Assembly: GCA_000403275.2 (NCBI GenBank)
Contig: KE159600.1
Span: forward strand, 703,708-767,707
DNA: 64,000 bases
Origin: Lachnospiraceae bacterium 28-4
Lineage (GTDB): Bacteria > Bacillota > Clostridia > Lachnospirales > Lachnospiraceae
Reading direction: 5' to 3'
A program made the translations under genes and the position numbers. The notes below the pieces were generated by a model that ran no database searches, was not told the origin of the DNA, and saw only the letters and a program-made list of their open reading frames with translations. The stretch's first letter is position 1, and each line of letters starts with the position of its first letter. Of the stretch, positions 35,239 to 45,496 are shown piece after piece.

Positions 35239-35508
35239 TTATTGAGAAATGGTGATAAAATAATTCGTGAAGCGATACTAAAAGATATAACGGCAAAAGA
35301 TTATTCTGTTATTGGTATTACCCTGACCTGTTCACAGGAAACTTTGCGCGAACGTCATAAAAAGCGTGGAGATGCAAATGAATGTTCTTTTTTCTGGCTA
35401 CATTTAAAACCATATGAAGGCGATTATGTTATCGATACAGATAATAAAAGTGTTCAGCAAATAGTTGATGAAATGAAAATTATTATAGATAGTGGGAGAA
35501 ATGAATAG
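35227..35508 (+). pseudogene. P-loop kinase-like protein, internally shortened
   Basis: 93 codons from the ATG at 35227. After MKRKLLRNGDKIIRE the sequence runs into YSVIGITLTCSQETLRERHK and DYVIDTDNKSVQQIVDEM, which looks like the C-terminal lid and end of a small P-loop nucleoside-kinase-like protein. No Walker A is present. An N-terminal stretch has been deleted. Its stop overlaps the GTG of the interrupted GNAT gene. Confidence 0.5.
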
Positions 35509-35659
35509 TGGAATTTAAAACAAATGATTTAATACTGCGAACTGTGACTGAAAACGACATTAAGGAGATTGCAAGAATGTGGGAATACCCACATGAAACA
35601 ACGATAGATAAGGCATACGAAGCGTTAAAATACATGGAAGATACTCATAGTAAGAATCG
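35508..35659 (+). pseudogene. GNAT acetyltransferase, 5' part interrupted by the nested element
   Basis: From the GTG at 35508: MEFKTNDLILRTVTENDIKE to DTHSKN, then the CG of codon 51. Element DNA follows and gives an immediate TAG (35661-35663). The 3' part lies 8.5 kb away at 44142-44481. Joining 35659 to 44142 restores one uninterrupted frame of 163 codons, with CGT at the junction codon. Confidence 0.85.
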
Positions 35660-35836
35660 GTAGAAATCAATTTGCCATTTAGTTTTACGGTGATAAGGAA
35701 GTATTTACAACAACTTATCAATAACGCTGACAAACAGGGTGCAAGCAAAAGCAGGGAACATATCACTTCCATTAGTGGTCGGCTCTCTGCTTTTCTGTTA
35801 CGCAATAGAACGCCGTTTTTGAGGGTAGACATATAA
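35660..35836 (+). pseudogene. Open 3' fragment of an unknown gene at the element's left end
   Basis: 59 codons open from the exact left junction to TAA at 35834-35836, reading FTVIRKYLQQLINNADKQGA and ending LRNRTPFLRVDI. There is no start codon with a ribosome site. It may be the tail of a gene completed by another junction when the element is circular, or a remnant of a deletion. Not recognised. Confidence 0.4.
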
Positions 35837-35975
35837 AACCCTTACCCCGCCACTTCAATACCCGCAAAGCCGCATAAATCAAGGACAAAATAACCCCTAC
35901 TGCGTAACAATCCCCATAATAGATTGAGGGCGAAAGCAGTCTGCTGATTTCGCCCTCTTGACTACCCACAAGCAA
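35772..35975 (-). CDS. Possible small membrane protein
   Basis: 67 codons; contains one hydrophobic segment, YAVGVILSLIYAALRVL, followed by a basic stretch (KWRGKGF). It overlaps the opposite-strand fragment, and the ribosome site is weak. Coding status uncertain; listed because the helix plus basic flank looks non-random. Confidence 0.25.
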   Translation of the reverse strand: MLVGSQEGEISRLLSPSIYYGDCYAVGVILSLIYAALRVLKWRGKGFICLPSKTAFYCVTEKQRADH

Positions 35976-36042
35976 AGGCGGGAAAAGCTGTCAAGGGCGC
36001 GTAGCGCGAAGTCTACCCTTGACAGCTTTTCCTGTCTTTGCT
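35971..36042. repeat. Long inverted repeat, 27-bp arms
   Basis: 35971-35997 pairs with 36016-36042 with only two mismatches, around an 18-base loop that includes GCGCGTAGCGCG-like sequence. It lies just downstream of the HTH_16/sigma genes (minus strand). It could be their terminator or a single-strand origin or oriT-type structure; no nick-site match recognised. Confidence 0.7.
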
Positions 36043-36047
36043 ACCTA

Positions 36048-36251
36048 CTATCGGTCGAAGCGGAATTTCAATATGGCTTCAATCAGTTTTGCCTTTGATC
36101 TGTCCTGCGTATCGTCATTGATATGCCCTTTATACATAGACAGATATTTGATGTATGCGGTATAGTGCCGCAATACTGCGTCTACCGCTTCTGGCTCTCC
36201 GGCAACGGCTTTTTCGATTACCTCAAAAGGTATCAGCTTTTTGTTCCTCAT
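36048..36251 (-). CDS. HTH_16 conjugative-transposon-like protein
   Basis: 67 residues: KKLIPFEVIEKAVAGEPEAV DAVLRHY-type sequence with a terminal KLIEAILKFRFDR, the family associated with Tn916 orf8 and its relatives. Probably a small helical regulator acting with the sigma-like protein encoded just upstream; the two genes overlap by 29 bases. Confidence 0.8.
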   Translation of the reverse strand: MRNKKLIPFEVIEKAVAGEPEAVDAVLRHYTAYIKYLSMYKGHINDDTQDRSKAKLIEAILKFRFDR

Positions 36252-36681
36252 ATTTCAATTTCTTCCATTCTTTTCGTAACTGTTTCAGCGCAACATTTCT
36301 TCTGTGGTTTATCGTACTTCTGCAACGCCCGTACTGTCTGCCGATGGCTTCATCACGATAGCCAACGAAGTAATAAAGCAACAAAACTTCCCGCCTTAAC
36401 TCCGGCAATTTTGATAATGCCGTTGCCAACCGTTCATCATCAACGATAACCTCCTTTCCCAACACAATAAATACAGTCGGCTTATCCTGTTTTTCAAAGT
36501 AGCTGTCCATAGCAGACGGTTCAAAATATCGTTCTGACATCAGATAGTCAAGGGATATTTCTCTTGCTTCTTTCCGCTTCAAATCCCGCCATGCGTTAAT
36601 TGCTTCATGGCGCAGGACAATCTTGCAGAACGCATGGAAAGCATATTCGATATGTTCCATGAACTGTTCAGAATATCTCAT
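36223..36681 (-). CDS. Sigma-70-like transposon regulator (Tn916 orf7 type)
   Basis: 152 residues. The region-4 HTH is clear: LSKLPELRREVLLLYYFVGY and IGRQYGRCRSTINHRRNVAL. The N-terminal part is short. In Tn916 the equivalent gene raises transcription of element genes. GGGGGTGAG ribosome site upstream. It forms a minus-strand pair with the HTH_16 gene. Confidence 0.85.
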   Translation of the reverse strand: MRYSEQFMEHIEYAFHAFCKIVLRHEAINAWRDLKRKEAREISLDYLMSERYFEPSAMDSYFEKQDKPTVFIVLGKEVIVDDERLATALSKLPELRREVLLLYYFVGYRDEAIGRQYGRCRSTINHRRNVALKQLRKEWKKLKYEEQKADTF

Positions 36682-36992
36682 TTTCTCTCACCCCCTTTCT
36701 TCCCAGTAGGGGGCTATTACAACAAATGCTCATACAGCATAAAGTGGCATAAGCATTTGAGTAATACGAGTTATCAAGACATACTAAATGATTTGACAGT
36801 TCATATTCATGGGTAGTATATCCCCTAAACGAACACTGCGTTTTTTTGACAGAAAATAGTTTGTCTGATTTTGCGGATATAAAAATAACACGACGGTACC
36901 TCCTGATACCGCCGCATTATTAGTCATGGTTTCTAAAAGTCCTCCGCTGTCCGTTTTGAAGAAACGGCGGCTTATGAGTATTACCAAAAAGA

Positions 36993-37034
36993 AAGAGCCG
37001 ATAACCGCATTTTTAATCTGCGTGTTATCGGCTC
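36993..37034 (-). terminator. Terminator of the ABC-KTR operon (minus strand)
   Basis: A 12-bp stem, AGAGCCGATAAC/GTTATCGGCTCT, read on the minus strand and followed by TTTCTTTTTGG. It overlaps the last codons of the KTR gene. The stretch 36682-36992 otherwise holds only weak promoter-like sequence for the sigma gene. Confidence 0.8.
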
Positions 37035-37210
37035 TGCGTCTGTGCGTCTGGCTCTTTGATAACTGATATATTCATTTGTTGTACGTTAATAATGGTTTCG
37101 TGCTTGCATTTCGGGCAATATAGGGGAAAGTTTTTCAGTTCGGTATCACTCCGCATTTTTAACCTTGTTTTGCTTTGGCATATGGGGCATATTATCCATT
37201 CGGTATTCAT
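37025..37210 (-). CDS. Cysteine-rich KTR domain protein
   Basis: 61 residues: CPICQSKTRLKMR and CPKCKHETIINVQ, a small zinc ribbon; paralogue of the 57-residue protein at 23306. The gene sits one base after the second ABC gene and is the last of its operon. Family role unknown. Confidence 0.82.
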   Translation of the reverse strand: MNTEWIICPICQSKTRLKMRSDTELKNFPLYCPKCKHETIINVQQMNISVIKEPDAQTQSR

Positions 37211-37211
37211 G

Positions 37212-38942
37212 TTAAATACCCCAATCCCTGCTAATCATTTGCAGTTTTACCATATGCGGGTAAATCCTGCCGGTGTTCATCAGTTTTTCTGGCGTTCCCT
37301 GTTCCGCAACAGAACCGTCTGAAAGCACAACCACTTTATCCGCGCCGCTTACGGTACGCATACGGTGGGCGATAACAAGTACGGTCTTATCCTTTATCAG
37401 CCTTGATAAAGCAGCCTGTATCAATGTTTCGTTTTCCACATCAAGGCTTGCCGTTGCTTCATCAAGTAAGATGATAGGGGAATTTTTAAGGAAAGCGCGG
37501 GCGATTGAAATTCTCTGCCTTTCCCCGCCGGACAGTTCGCAGCCATTTTCACCAATCATACTGTGATACCCGTCCGGGAGCTTTGTCGCAAATTCTTCAC
37601 AATTTGCCAGTCTTGCCGCTGCAATCACTTCTTCGTCGGTCGCGTCCTTTCTGCCTATTCTGATATTCTCCATAATTGTGTTGTTAAACAGCGTCACATC
37701 TTGAAATACGATAGAGTACAGCGACAGCAAGGTTTCCGGCTCTATTTTCGATATATCCATACCGCCGACAGTGATTTTCCCCTTGCTTATATCCCAGAAC
37801 CGCGCGGCAAGACGTGATACCGTAGTTTTACCGCCGCCGGACGGTCCGACTAAGGCGGTAACTTCTCCCTGTTTTGCCGTAAAGGACACGTCTTTCAATA
37901 CGGTTTCCCCGCTATTATAAGCAAATCCCACATGGTCGAACACAATATCGTAACCTTTATTTGTTACTCTGTCTGTTCCTGTCTGAATAGGCTGGTCAAG
38001 AATTTCATTCATGCGGTTTATGTTCGTTTTGGTGGAGATTACCGCAGCAAGATTTTGCAATGCACCCTCAAGCGGGGCATATAGCCTTGAAGCCACAAGC
38101 AAAAACATAAAGAACAGCGGAATATCAATTTCCCCACGAATAAGCAGCGCAGAACCTACAAGCGCAACCGTAGCAATCCCAAACTTTAATATCAGCGTAG
38201 AGGAAACAACAAAAAGGGCAGTCCCAAGCTCTGTTATAATGTGCCGCTTTTCCACATAGTCAATTTTTTTGCCAAGCCCTTTCAGATAGCTTTCTTCCGC
38301 ATTGTTCGCCTTTAAGTCCTGTAAACTTTCGATACACTCCTGTACGCCGCCTTCAAGCGCAACATTCGCCGCTACGGATTTACGGTTGAAGTATTCCTGT
38401 ATGCGGGCTGAAAAGAATGTGATTGTAAAAGCAATCGGTAAAACCCAAACCGCCGCAAGAGCCATTCGCCAGTCGTAAGCGAAAAGGCAAACTGCAATCA
38501 GCGTTGTAGAAATAAGGGAGCCTGCCAATGCGGGTACATAATGGGAAAATGCCTGTTCAAGAGTGGCGCAGTCGCCCATAATCGAATTTGTCAAATCAGC
38601 AAGGTCTTTCTTGCCAAAAAAGGACAATGGGATTTTACGGAGCTGTTCTGCTAAGGATATACGCCTTACACCGCTTTCCACATAAGTCGCTAAGTAAGTG
38701 GCGTTATACTGAAACCATGTCACAATAAAAATAAAGCATAAGCAAACCAGAGCACCAACCGCGTAGAAGAGGGCGCGGCTTCCATTTATGCCCCCGTTCA
38801 TGGTATCAATGACAAAGTAATAGAGCAGTCCGACGGGAAGCATAAAGGATATATCCTGTGCGACACAAGCAATACAGCCTTTTATCAAATCGACAGCCCC
38901 CTGTCTTGATAATGCAAAACGTCTTTGCAATGTCTTAATCAT
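37212..38942 (-). CDS. ABC exporter half-transporter (permease-ATPase), second of pair
   Basis: 576 residues. About six transmembrane helices in residues 1-310, then the nucleotide-binding domain with Walker A GPSGGGKTT, signature LSGGERQR, Walker B IILLDEATASLD and switch His (IAHRMRT). Type IV exporter fold. Its ATG overlaps the first half-transporter's stop (ATGA), so the two should form a heterodimer. Substrate unknown; control by the TetR protein at 40923 suggests drugs. Confidence 0.93.
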   Translation of the reverse strand: MIKTLQRRFALSRQGAVDLIKGCIACVAQDISFMLPVGLLYYFVIDTMNGGINGSRALFYAVGALVCLCFIFIVTWFQYNATYLATYVESGVRRISLAEQLRKIPLSFFGKKDLADLTNSIMGDCATLEQAFSHYVPALAGSLISTTLIAVCLFAYDWRMALAAVWVLPIAFTITFFSARIQEYFNRKSVAANVALEGGVQECIESLQDLKANNAEESYLKGLGKKIDYVEKRHIITELGTALFVVSSTLILKFGIATVALVGSALLIRGEIDIPLFFMFLLVASRLYAPLEGALQNLAAVISTKTNINRMNEILDQPIQTGTDRVTNKGYDIVFDHVGFAYNSGETVLKDVSFTAKQGEVTALVGPSGGGKTTVSRLAARFWDISKGKITVGGMDISKIEPETLLSLYSIVFQDVTLFNNTIMENIRIGRKDATDEEVIAAARLANCEEFATKLPDGYHSMIGENGCELSGGERQRISIARAFLKNSPIILLDEATASLDVENETLIQAALSRLIKDKTVLVIAHRMRTVSGADKVVVLSDGSVAEQGTPEKLMNTGRIYPHMVKLQMISRDWGI

Positions 38943-40729
38943 GCGTTTACCTCCAATCCCTTACTTTCATTCAAAATCTTCCATTCTGCCGCTTCGGAAT
39001 AATTCTTCCACATTTTTGTAAATATGCCGTTTCGCTCTATCAGTCCGCTATGTGTGCCGCTTTCGACAATTTCACCGTCTTGCAGTACATAAATGCAATC
39101 CGCGTCTGTGATTGATGACAGCCTGTGTGCAATCATAATGACGGTCTTTCCCTTTGAAAGAGCAGATAAAGCCTGCTGTACGCGCACCTCATTGTCGGGG
39201 TCGGCAAACGCGGTCGCTTCATCAAGAATTAGGATAGGTGCATTTTTCAAAATTGCGCGGGCAATCGCTATTCTTTGCTGTTCACCGCCGGACAGGTACA
39301 CGCCTTTTGTTCCGACAACCGTATCTATGCCGTTCGGTAATTTTTCAATAATATCCAAACACTGTGCAGCTTCCAGTGCATGAGCGATTTCTTCGCGTGT
39401 GGCGTTAGGTTTTGCCATACGCACATTTTCCAATATGGACGCTTTAATAAGGCGGCTGTTCTGAAATACAAAAGATACCTTATTCATCAATATTTCTTTC
39501 GGAATGTCGCGTATGTCGATATTCCCTATCAGTATGCGTCCTTTTTGCGGGTCAAAAAATCTTGTGACAATATTTGCAAGTGTCGTCTTGCCGCCGCCGG
39601 ACGCTCCTACCAATGCGACTGTCTGCCCCGGCTTTATGGAAAGAGATACATCATTGAGCGCGTTTTTTTCTCCGTCATAGCTGTAGCTAACGTGGTCCAA
39701 TGTAATTCCATTATTTTTAGGAATATTATTCACGCTGCTTTCAGATAATGGTTTTTCGTTCAGCACTTCATCAATCCTGTTGATTGCGTCGCCTACAATC
39801 ATTGCGTCCTCGCTCATAAACATAATTTTTGTAAGCGTCGTACCGATAACAGGCGTAATCACAATATAGAAGATAAGGTTTAACAGAAGTTCATTTGTTA
39901 CGCCGCCCCTTGTAAAGAGAATACCCCCGGCAATCAGAAACGCGAATACGCCGTTAATTGCCGTTGTATAGAACATCATAGGCAGACGCAGCCCCTTTGT
40001 ATATGCAATTACCCATGTTTCGTAATTGTCTATCGCGTCTTTGAAGCGTTTGAAAGAAAAAATTGTCTGCCCGAAAGTCTTTACTACGGGTACGCCCCGC
40101 ACATATTCAACAGCTTCATTTGACATATCAGCAAGCGCGTTTTGATATTGCTCCATTCGCTTCTCCATGTCTTTCCCTGTCATTTTCATCATAATCAGAA
40201 AACCAAGCACAACAGGAACAAGGCTTAAAAGCCCTAACCGCCAGTCAAAGGCAAGCAACAGGAAAAGCAGCCCTATGGGGGTGGCAACCGCCCCTGCTTT
40301 GTCGGGGAGCCTGTGTGCAAGATATGTTTCCGTAGCGGCACTGGAACTATTTACGATTCTCCGTAGCTTTCCGCTTCCATACTTTTCCGTTACCCCAAGC
40401 GGCAAGGCTGTAATATGGCGCATAAGCTCTTTTCGGATATTTGCGGCAACCCGGAACGCGCTCATGTGCGAACACATCAAAGCGGCTATATAGACAACAA
40501 TAGAGATAACCGCAAACAATACCGCAGACCAGCCGTAGCTTGTAACATTCCCCGCCTGTGAGAAATTCGGGGAAACTTCCAGTATGTCGTGAATGATACG
40601 CCATATATACCAAAAAGGCACAAGAGCTAACAGCGCACTCATTACGGACAATACCCAAGAAAGATAGGTTAATATTCTGTGCCCTCCGGCATAGCCCATC
40701 AGTCTTGATAGATTAGACTGTTTTTTCAT
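38939..40729 (-). CDS. ABC exporter half-transporter (permease-ATPase), first of pair
   Basis: 596 residues with the same layout: six hydrophobic helices, Walker A GASGGGKTT, signature LSGGEQQR, Walker B ILILDEATAFADPD and switch His IAHRLSS. AGGAGG precedes the ATG. The 190 bases upstream separate it from the TetR gene in the same direction and contain an inverted repeat around 40852-40878 (GGAAAGT...ACTTTCC) that may be an operator or terminator. Confidence 0.93.
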   Translation of the reverse strand: MKKQSNLSRLMGYAGGHRILTYLSWVLSVMSALLALVPFWYIWRIIHDILEVSPNFSQAGNVTSYGWSAVLFAVISIVVYIAALMCSHMSAFRVAANIRKELMRHITALPLGVTEKYGSGKLRRIVNSSSAATETYLAHRLPDKAGAVATPIGLLFLLLAFDWRLGLLSLVPVVLGFLIMMKMTGKDMEKRMEQYQNALADMSNEAVEYVRGVPVVKTFGQTIFSFKRFKDAIDNYETWVIAYTKGLRLPMMFYTTAINGVFAFLIAGGILFTRGGVTNELLLNLIFYIVITPVIGTTLTKIMFMSEDAMIVGDAINRIDEVLNEKPLSESSVNNIPKNNGITLDHVSYSYDGEKNALNDVSLSIKPGQTVALVGASGGGKTTLANIVTRFFDPQKGRILIGNIDIRDIPKEILMNKVSFVFQNSRLIKASILENVRMAKPNATREEIAHALEAAQCLDIIEKLPNGIDTVVGTKGVYLSGGEQQRIAIARAILKNAPILILDEATAFADPDNEVRVQQALSALSKGKTVIMIAHRLSSITDADCIYVLQDGEIVESGTHSGLIERNGIFTKMWKNYSEAAEWKILNESKGLEVNA

Positions 40730-40922
40730 TGAAAAAAACCTCCTTGAAAATTTTTTATGATATGAGGACTAAATAACTGCCCTCGAATATCCTTATTTGA
40801 TTAGTGGTGTCTTTAAGAAGTTAGCTAAAACTAACCTATGCGTCAAATATAATGGAAAGTGTAAACTTTCCATTATCAAATCTTATTATCACATTTATTT
40901 GTAATCAAGCCTGCTCGATTTA

Positions 40923-41540
40923 TTATTGCCCCATAATTTTCATCCACCCGGCGGTATAGAAAGCTCTCATTTCTTTCAAATAGTGCTTTGCTTCTTCAAG
41001 CGGCATTTCATGTATAATCAGCTCAAAAAATGTGTTGAACATTCCCGTAATCAAAATATGCTCTAACCGTTCATCAATGGGCGGCGCTGGTCTGCCTAAC
41101 TTTTCAAGAACTGCTAAATAATCATGTGTTCCTTTTGTTTCTATTTCCACCATTTCATCAATCAGCTTTGAAAAACGTGTTCCCTCCGAACAGCAAAGTA
41201 TGAGCTTAAATTCATTCAAGTGTTCATAGGCGTACAAGAGCATTTCATACATATACACGCCGGAAGTAGAAGTAAGATTGTCGGGCTGTTCCTCTGGCGG
41301 TATTTCTGCAAATTCTTTCTGTGCCTTGCAAAAGAGTTCCAATAAGAAATTGTAGTGTTCGCCTACCAGTGCTTCAAATAAATCCTCCTTGCTGTTATAG
41401 TAGCCATAAAACGCGCCTGTCGTTACCCCCGCCGTTTTGACAATATTCCGCAGGGAAGCAGACTTATAGCCTTTTTCAAGAAATTCCTGCATGGCGGCTG
41501 AATGGATTAAATGTAGTGTTGTCTGCTCTGCTTCGCTCAT
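40923..41540 (-). CDS. TetR-family regulator of the ABC operon
   Basis: 205 residues. HTH in about 10-55 (EFLEKGYKSASLRNIVKTAG; TGAFYGYYNSKEDLFEAL) and an all-helical effector domain. A 19-bp palindrome lies 15 bases before its start, which indicates autorepression and probably repression of the exporter genes downstream. Confidence 0.9.
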   Translation of the reverse strand: MSEAEQTTLHLIHSAAMQEFLEKGYKSASLRNIVKTAGVTTGAFYGYYNSKEDLFEALVGEHYNFLLELFCKAQKEFAEIPPEEQPDNLTSTSGVYMYEMLLYAYEHLNEFKLILCCSEGTRFSKLIDEMVEIETKGTHDYLAVLEKLGRPAPPIDERLEHILITGMFNTFFELIIHEMPLEEAKHYLKEMRAFYTAGWMKIMGQ

Positions 41541-41554
41541 TTTCTCACCTCCTG

Positions 41555-41573
41555 TATATAACGGCGTTATATA
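41555..41573. promoter_or_regulatory. TetR operator palindrome
   Basis: TATATAACGGCGTTATATA, a 19-bp palindrome, with a looser second copy just beyond (CGCTGTTATATGATA). It sits in the promoter region of the TetR gene at 40923. Confidence 0.8.
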
Positions 41574-41648
41574 TCGCTGTTATATGATACTGCAAATCAG
41601 AGAATTTGTCAATGGCACAAAAAAATTTTTGCTGATTTATTCTGTGGC

Positions 41649-41735
41649 ATTGGCATTTCCCAAACTTCCCCGTATTAAGAAACAAGGAAAACTTTTTGAA
41701 GAATTTCTCTCAAAACTCCGTCAAAACTGCCCTGT
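41649..41735 (+). repeat. Diverged repeat shared with 23975-24060 (copy 2)
   Basis: Reads KLPRIKKQGKLFEEFLSKLR in one frame, matching the encoded sequence of the other copy. Likely the 3' end of a gene otherwise absent from the window. Confidence 0.6.
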
Positions 41736-41784
41736 GTGGTGTTGTAGGTAGTGAAAGAAGTTTCAGAGGGTTTGGGATGCTTCC

Positions 41785-41854
41785 CAACAAGCAAAATCTG
41801 TCCGGCAAGCCATAGCGCGGACGGGCAGATTTACGGAAAAGGGTACCCTTTTCC
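41785..41854. repeat. Adjacent inverted repeats before the iteron cluster
   Basis: An imperfect stem AAATCTGTCCG/CGGACGGGCAGATTT (about 41786-41833) is followed directly by the perfect 20-bp palindrome GGAAAAGGGTACCCTTTTCC (41835-41854). Together with the long hairpin at 35971 they mark both sides of the element's gene block. Confidence 0.6.
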
Positions 41855-41894
41855 TATGCTTGCTCCGATTGTCAATAATTCTTGATAATCGTAG

Positions 41895-42292
41895 TTATCC
41901 CGACTTTTTTGGTATCATGACTTCTTATCAAGAATGTTGTATTTACGCTGTTTCTTAAAAAAAGGTCATGATAATATGGAATACTTTTTGCTAAATTCTG
42001 ATTTTTAAAACGGTACAATAGTGGCAAAAAGTCGGAATAATTTTTTTATAAATCACTCAAAATGCTTGATTTATTTAGGAATGTAAAAGGGAAGAACCCA
42101 TTTTCAAGTAAAATTGCGTTTTTTATATAATCATTGAAAAAAGTTATCCCGACTTTTGAAGAAATATTGTCGCTTTTAAAAAATCAAAGTTGGTGGCTAT
42201 TGTAAAAATATTATCTCGACTTTTTTAAAGAAATCCTTTGAGTTTATCAGCTTTGTCATCAAAGATCGTGATAATAAAAAAGTCATGATAAC
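41895..42292. repeat. Iteron-like cluster of TTATCCCGACTTTT-type motifs
   Basis: Seven related copies in 400 bp. Direct: 41895 (TTATCCCGACTTTTTT), 41913 (TATCATGACTTCTT), 42144 and 42211 (TTATCTCGACTTTTTT). Inverted: about 41964, 42026 and 42275. No reading frame covers the region. Spacing is irregular. They may bind a regulator or replication/excision protein, and they immediately precede tnpW and the recombinase. Confidence 0.7.
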
Positions 42293-42336
42293 TCCGAAAC
42301 TTATCATTTAGCAAATACGGAAAGGAAGGGAAAAGA

Positions 42337-42537
42337 ATGGATTGGGAACTGGAAATCAAGGACAGCGGCTATTTGCCCGAAAAAGGGAAGCCGACAGAGG
42401 AAACCGTCTGCTACAAAATCGGCGGCACATACTATGAAGTGTCTACCTCCTGCGGCGGCTCGGAACGGCTCCGCGACAAGATGATACGGCTCATAAAATC
42501 GGAAACCGTCAAACCGCCCAATGACAAACAGGGTTAA
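42337..42537 (+). CDS. tnpW: TnpW-family transposon-encoded protein
   Basis: 66 residues, ATG with GGAAGGG upstream. Sequence ETVCYKIGGTYYEVSTSCGG with a terminal basic region (RLRDKMIRLIKSE) matches the small TnpW-type proteins that precede the recombinase in Tn4451-like elements. Function undetermined. Located 62 bases before the recombinase. Confidence 0.75.
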   Translation: MDWELEIKDSGYLPEKGKPTEETVCYKIGGTYYEVSTSCGGSERLRDKMIRLIKSETVKPPNDKQG

Positions 42538-42557
42538 GTACGCTATAATAAGGTTAG

Positions 42558-44068
<1,511 letters not shown>

Positions 44069-44141
44069 GAACTCAAAAAGACGGTACAGCCCTTGTAATC
44101 GGGGCTATACCGCCTAATCTGAAATTACTTCCCTCTAACCG

Positions 44142-44481
44142 TAAACATTTATGTTTAGGCGTTTTTCAAAAGAAAGAACCAAATGTGATGATAGGCTGGT
44201 GCGGATTAGACGGAGAAGCCGAAATAGGAAAAACAGTTCTTTTTAATATGATTGATGAAAAATACCGAAATCAAGGTTATGCTACGCAATGCGCTATGGA
44301 ATTGATAAATTATGTGTTTGAGGAGATGGAATATGACATAATCTATGGAGGATGTGCAAAGAGCAATGTAGAATCATATAGAGTAATGCAAAAGGTAGGA
44401 ATGGTTCAAAATTCCTTTTATGAAAATGGGGATTATATTTTTTCGATTGATAGAGAAGCATTTTTAAATTCCAAAAGTTAA
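44142..44481 (+). pseudogene. GNAT acetyltransferase, 3' part after the nested element
   Basis: Continues the frame broken at 35659: KHLCLGVFQKKEPNVMIGWC, then the acetyl-CoA loop region DEKYRNQGYATQCAMELINY and SNVESYRVMQKVGMVQ, ending at 44481. A GTG at 44185 could start a shorter product, but the N-terminal strands would be missing. Confidence 0.85.
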
Positions 44482-44536
44482 ATGGGGTGTGGGCTGTAAA
44501 GATACAGTCTGCTAGATATTTCTTTAGTGAAAAAAT

Positions 44537-44556
44537 ACATGGTGCTAGAACCATGT
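44537..44556. repeat. 20-bp palindromic repeat, left copy
   Basis: ACATGGTGCTAGAACCATGT; one base different from 45115-45134. The pair flanks the GNAT gene at 44610. Confidence 0.75.
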
Positions 44557-44609
44557 AATATGGGTGGATAAGCTGATTATGAGTAACTTGATTTTTAGGA
44601 GGAACATAG

Positions 44610-45071
44610 ATGAAAGAAATAATTGCATATGAAATGGTATGTGATAAAACATTGGAGTATCGAAATGACATAATTTGTGTCCCATTTTTAAAAAGATACT
44701 GGAATGAATATATGAAAATATATAATGAATGTTTTTATAAAATGAGAAAAGCGTTAGAAGTTGAGCCAATAAATTTTTATTATGATTATTCTCAAGTCAT
44801 AGATAAAATAAATGATATTTTCCTTTATTTGCAAAATGGAGAAATAATAGGTGCAATATCTTGCTATGGAAATGAGTTAGATGATTTAATAGTTGAGAAA
44901 TCGTTTCAAGGACAAGGTATAGGACAAAAATTGTTATTATGGGGAATGAATCATATAAAAGAACAAGGCTATGGAGAAATTATTTTGCATGTAGCTGAAT
45001 GGAATCAAAATGCAGTAAAGTTGTATTTGAAAAATGGATTTAGTATTAAGAAAAAGGAAAGGGTGCGTTAA
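44610..45071 (+). CDS. GNAT N-acetyltransferase
   Basis: 153 residues, AT-rich unlike its neighbours. AGGAGG upstream of the ATG. Acetyl-CoA-binding loop VEKSFQGQGIGQKLLLWGMN and motif B WNQNAVKLYLKNGF are clear. Substrate unknown. Bracketed by two 20-bp palindromes, which together with its composition suggest a separately acquired single-gene segment. Confidence 0.85.
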   Translation: MKEIIAYEMVCDKTLEYRNDIICVPFLKRYWNEYMKIYNECFYKMRKALEVEPINFYYDYSQVIDKINDIFLYLQNGEIIGAISCYGNELDDLIVEKSFQGQGIGQKLLLWGMNHIKEQGYGEIILHVAEWNQNAVKLYLKNGFSIKKKERVR

Positions 45072-45114
45072 AGGAATTGGTATGTTTAGCATAGTTCTCT
45101 TAATGATATAAAAG

Positions 45115-45134
45115 ACATGGTGCTAGCACCATGT
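45115..45134. repeat. 20-bp palindromic repeat, right copy
   Basis: ACATGGTGCTAGCACCATGT, perfect palindrome. No T-run follows, so it is not a simple intrinsic terminator. It abuts the IS1182-like fragment. Confidence 0.75.
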
Positions 45135-45480
45135 TCAGACTGTCAAAGAACCCCTGTTATGCAGAAGCGCAGCAGGGGTTCTTTTTAAAACAGAGACACT
45201 TATTGTGATAAACATCGCCAGTTTCTTCAGGTTCATGGCAGCATATTTCAGCCTTACCCACATACTGACTCTTTTTAGTCCGCGGTAAGGCGTATACCGC
45301 ATTCCGTATTTTTCTTTTGCGTCGGCAAATACCCTCTCGATCGTCTGCGACCTGAGGCGGTAGCTTTCTTTTCCCTGTGGTGAATGCCGTATGTCTTCCG
45401 CCTGTTCTATGTAATCCCCCCAGATATGACGCGTCACTGTTTTCTGGCATCCCCTGCCCTCCGTGCATAAATGCCTTGTT
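45135..45480 (-). pseudogene. IS1182-family transposase, C-terminal fragment
   Basis: Minus strand: TRHLCTEGRGCQKTVTRHIW, LRSQTIERVFADAKEKYGMR and LKYAAMNLKKLAMFI, the conserved end of IS1182 transposases with the catalytic Glu (TIERVFADAK). The rest is absent and it runs straight into the UvrA-like fragment. It differs from the two complete IS copies in this window. Confidence 0.8.
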
Positions 45481-45496
45481 CCACATGTGGCACACT

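Noticed and set aside
36784-36987. 67-codon minus-strand frame between the sigma and KTR genes
   Set aside because: No ribosome site, no recognisable domain, and it covers hairpin sequence.
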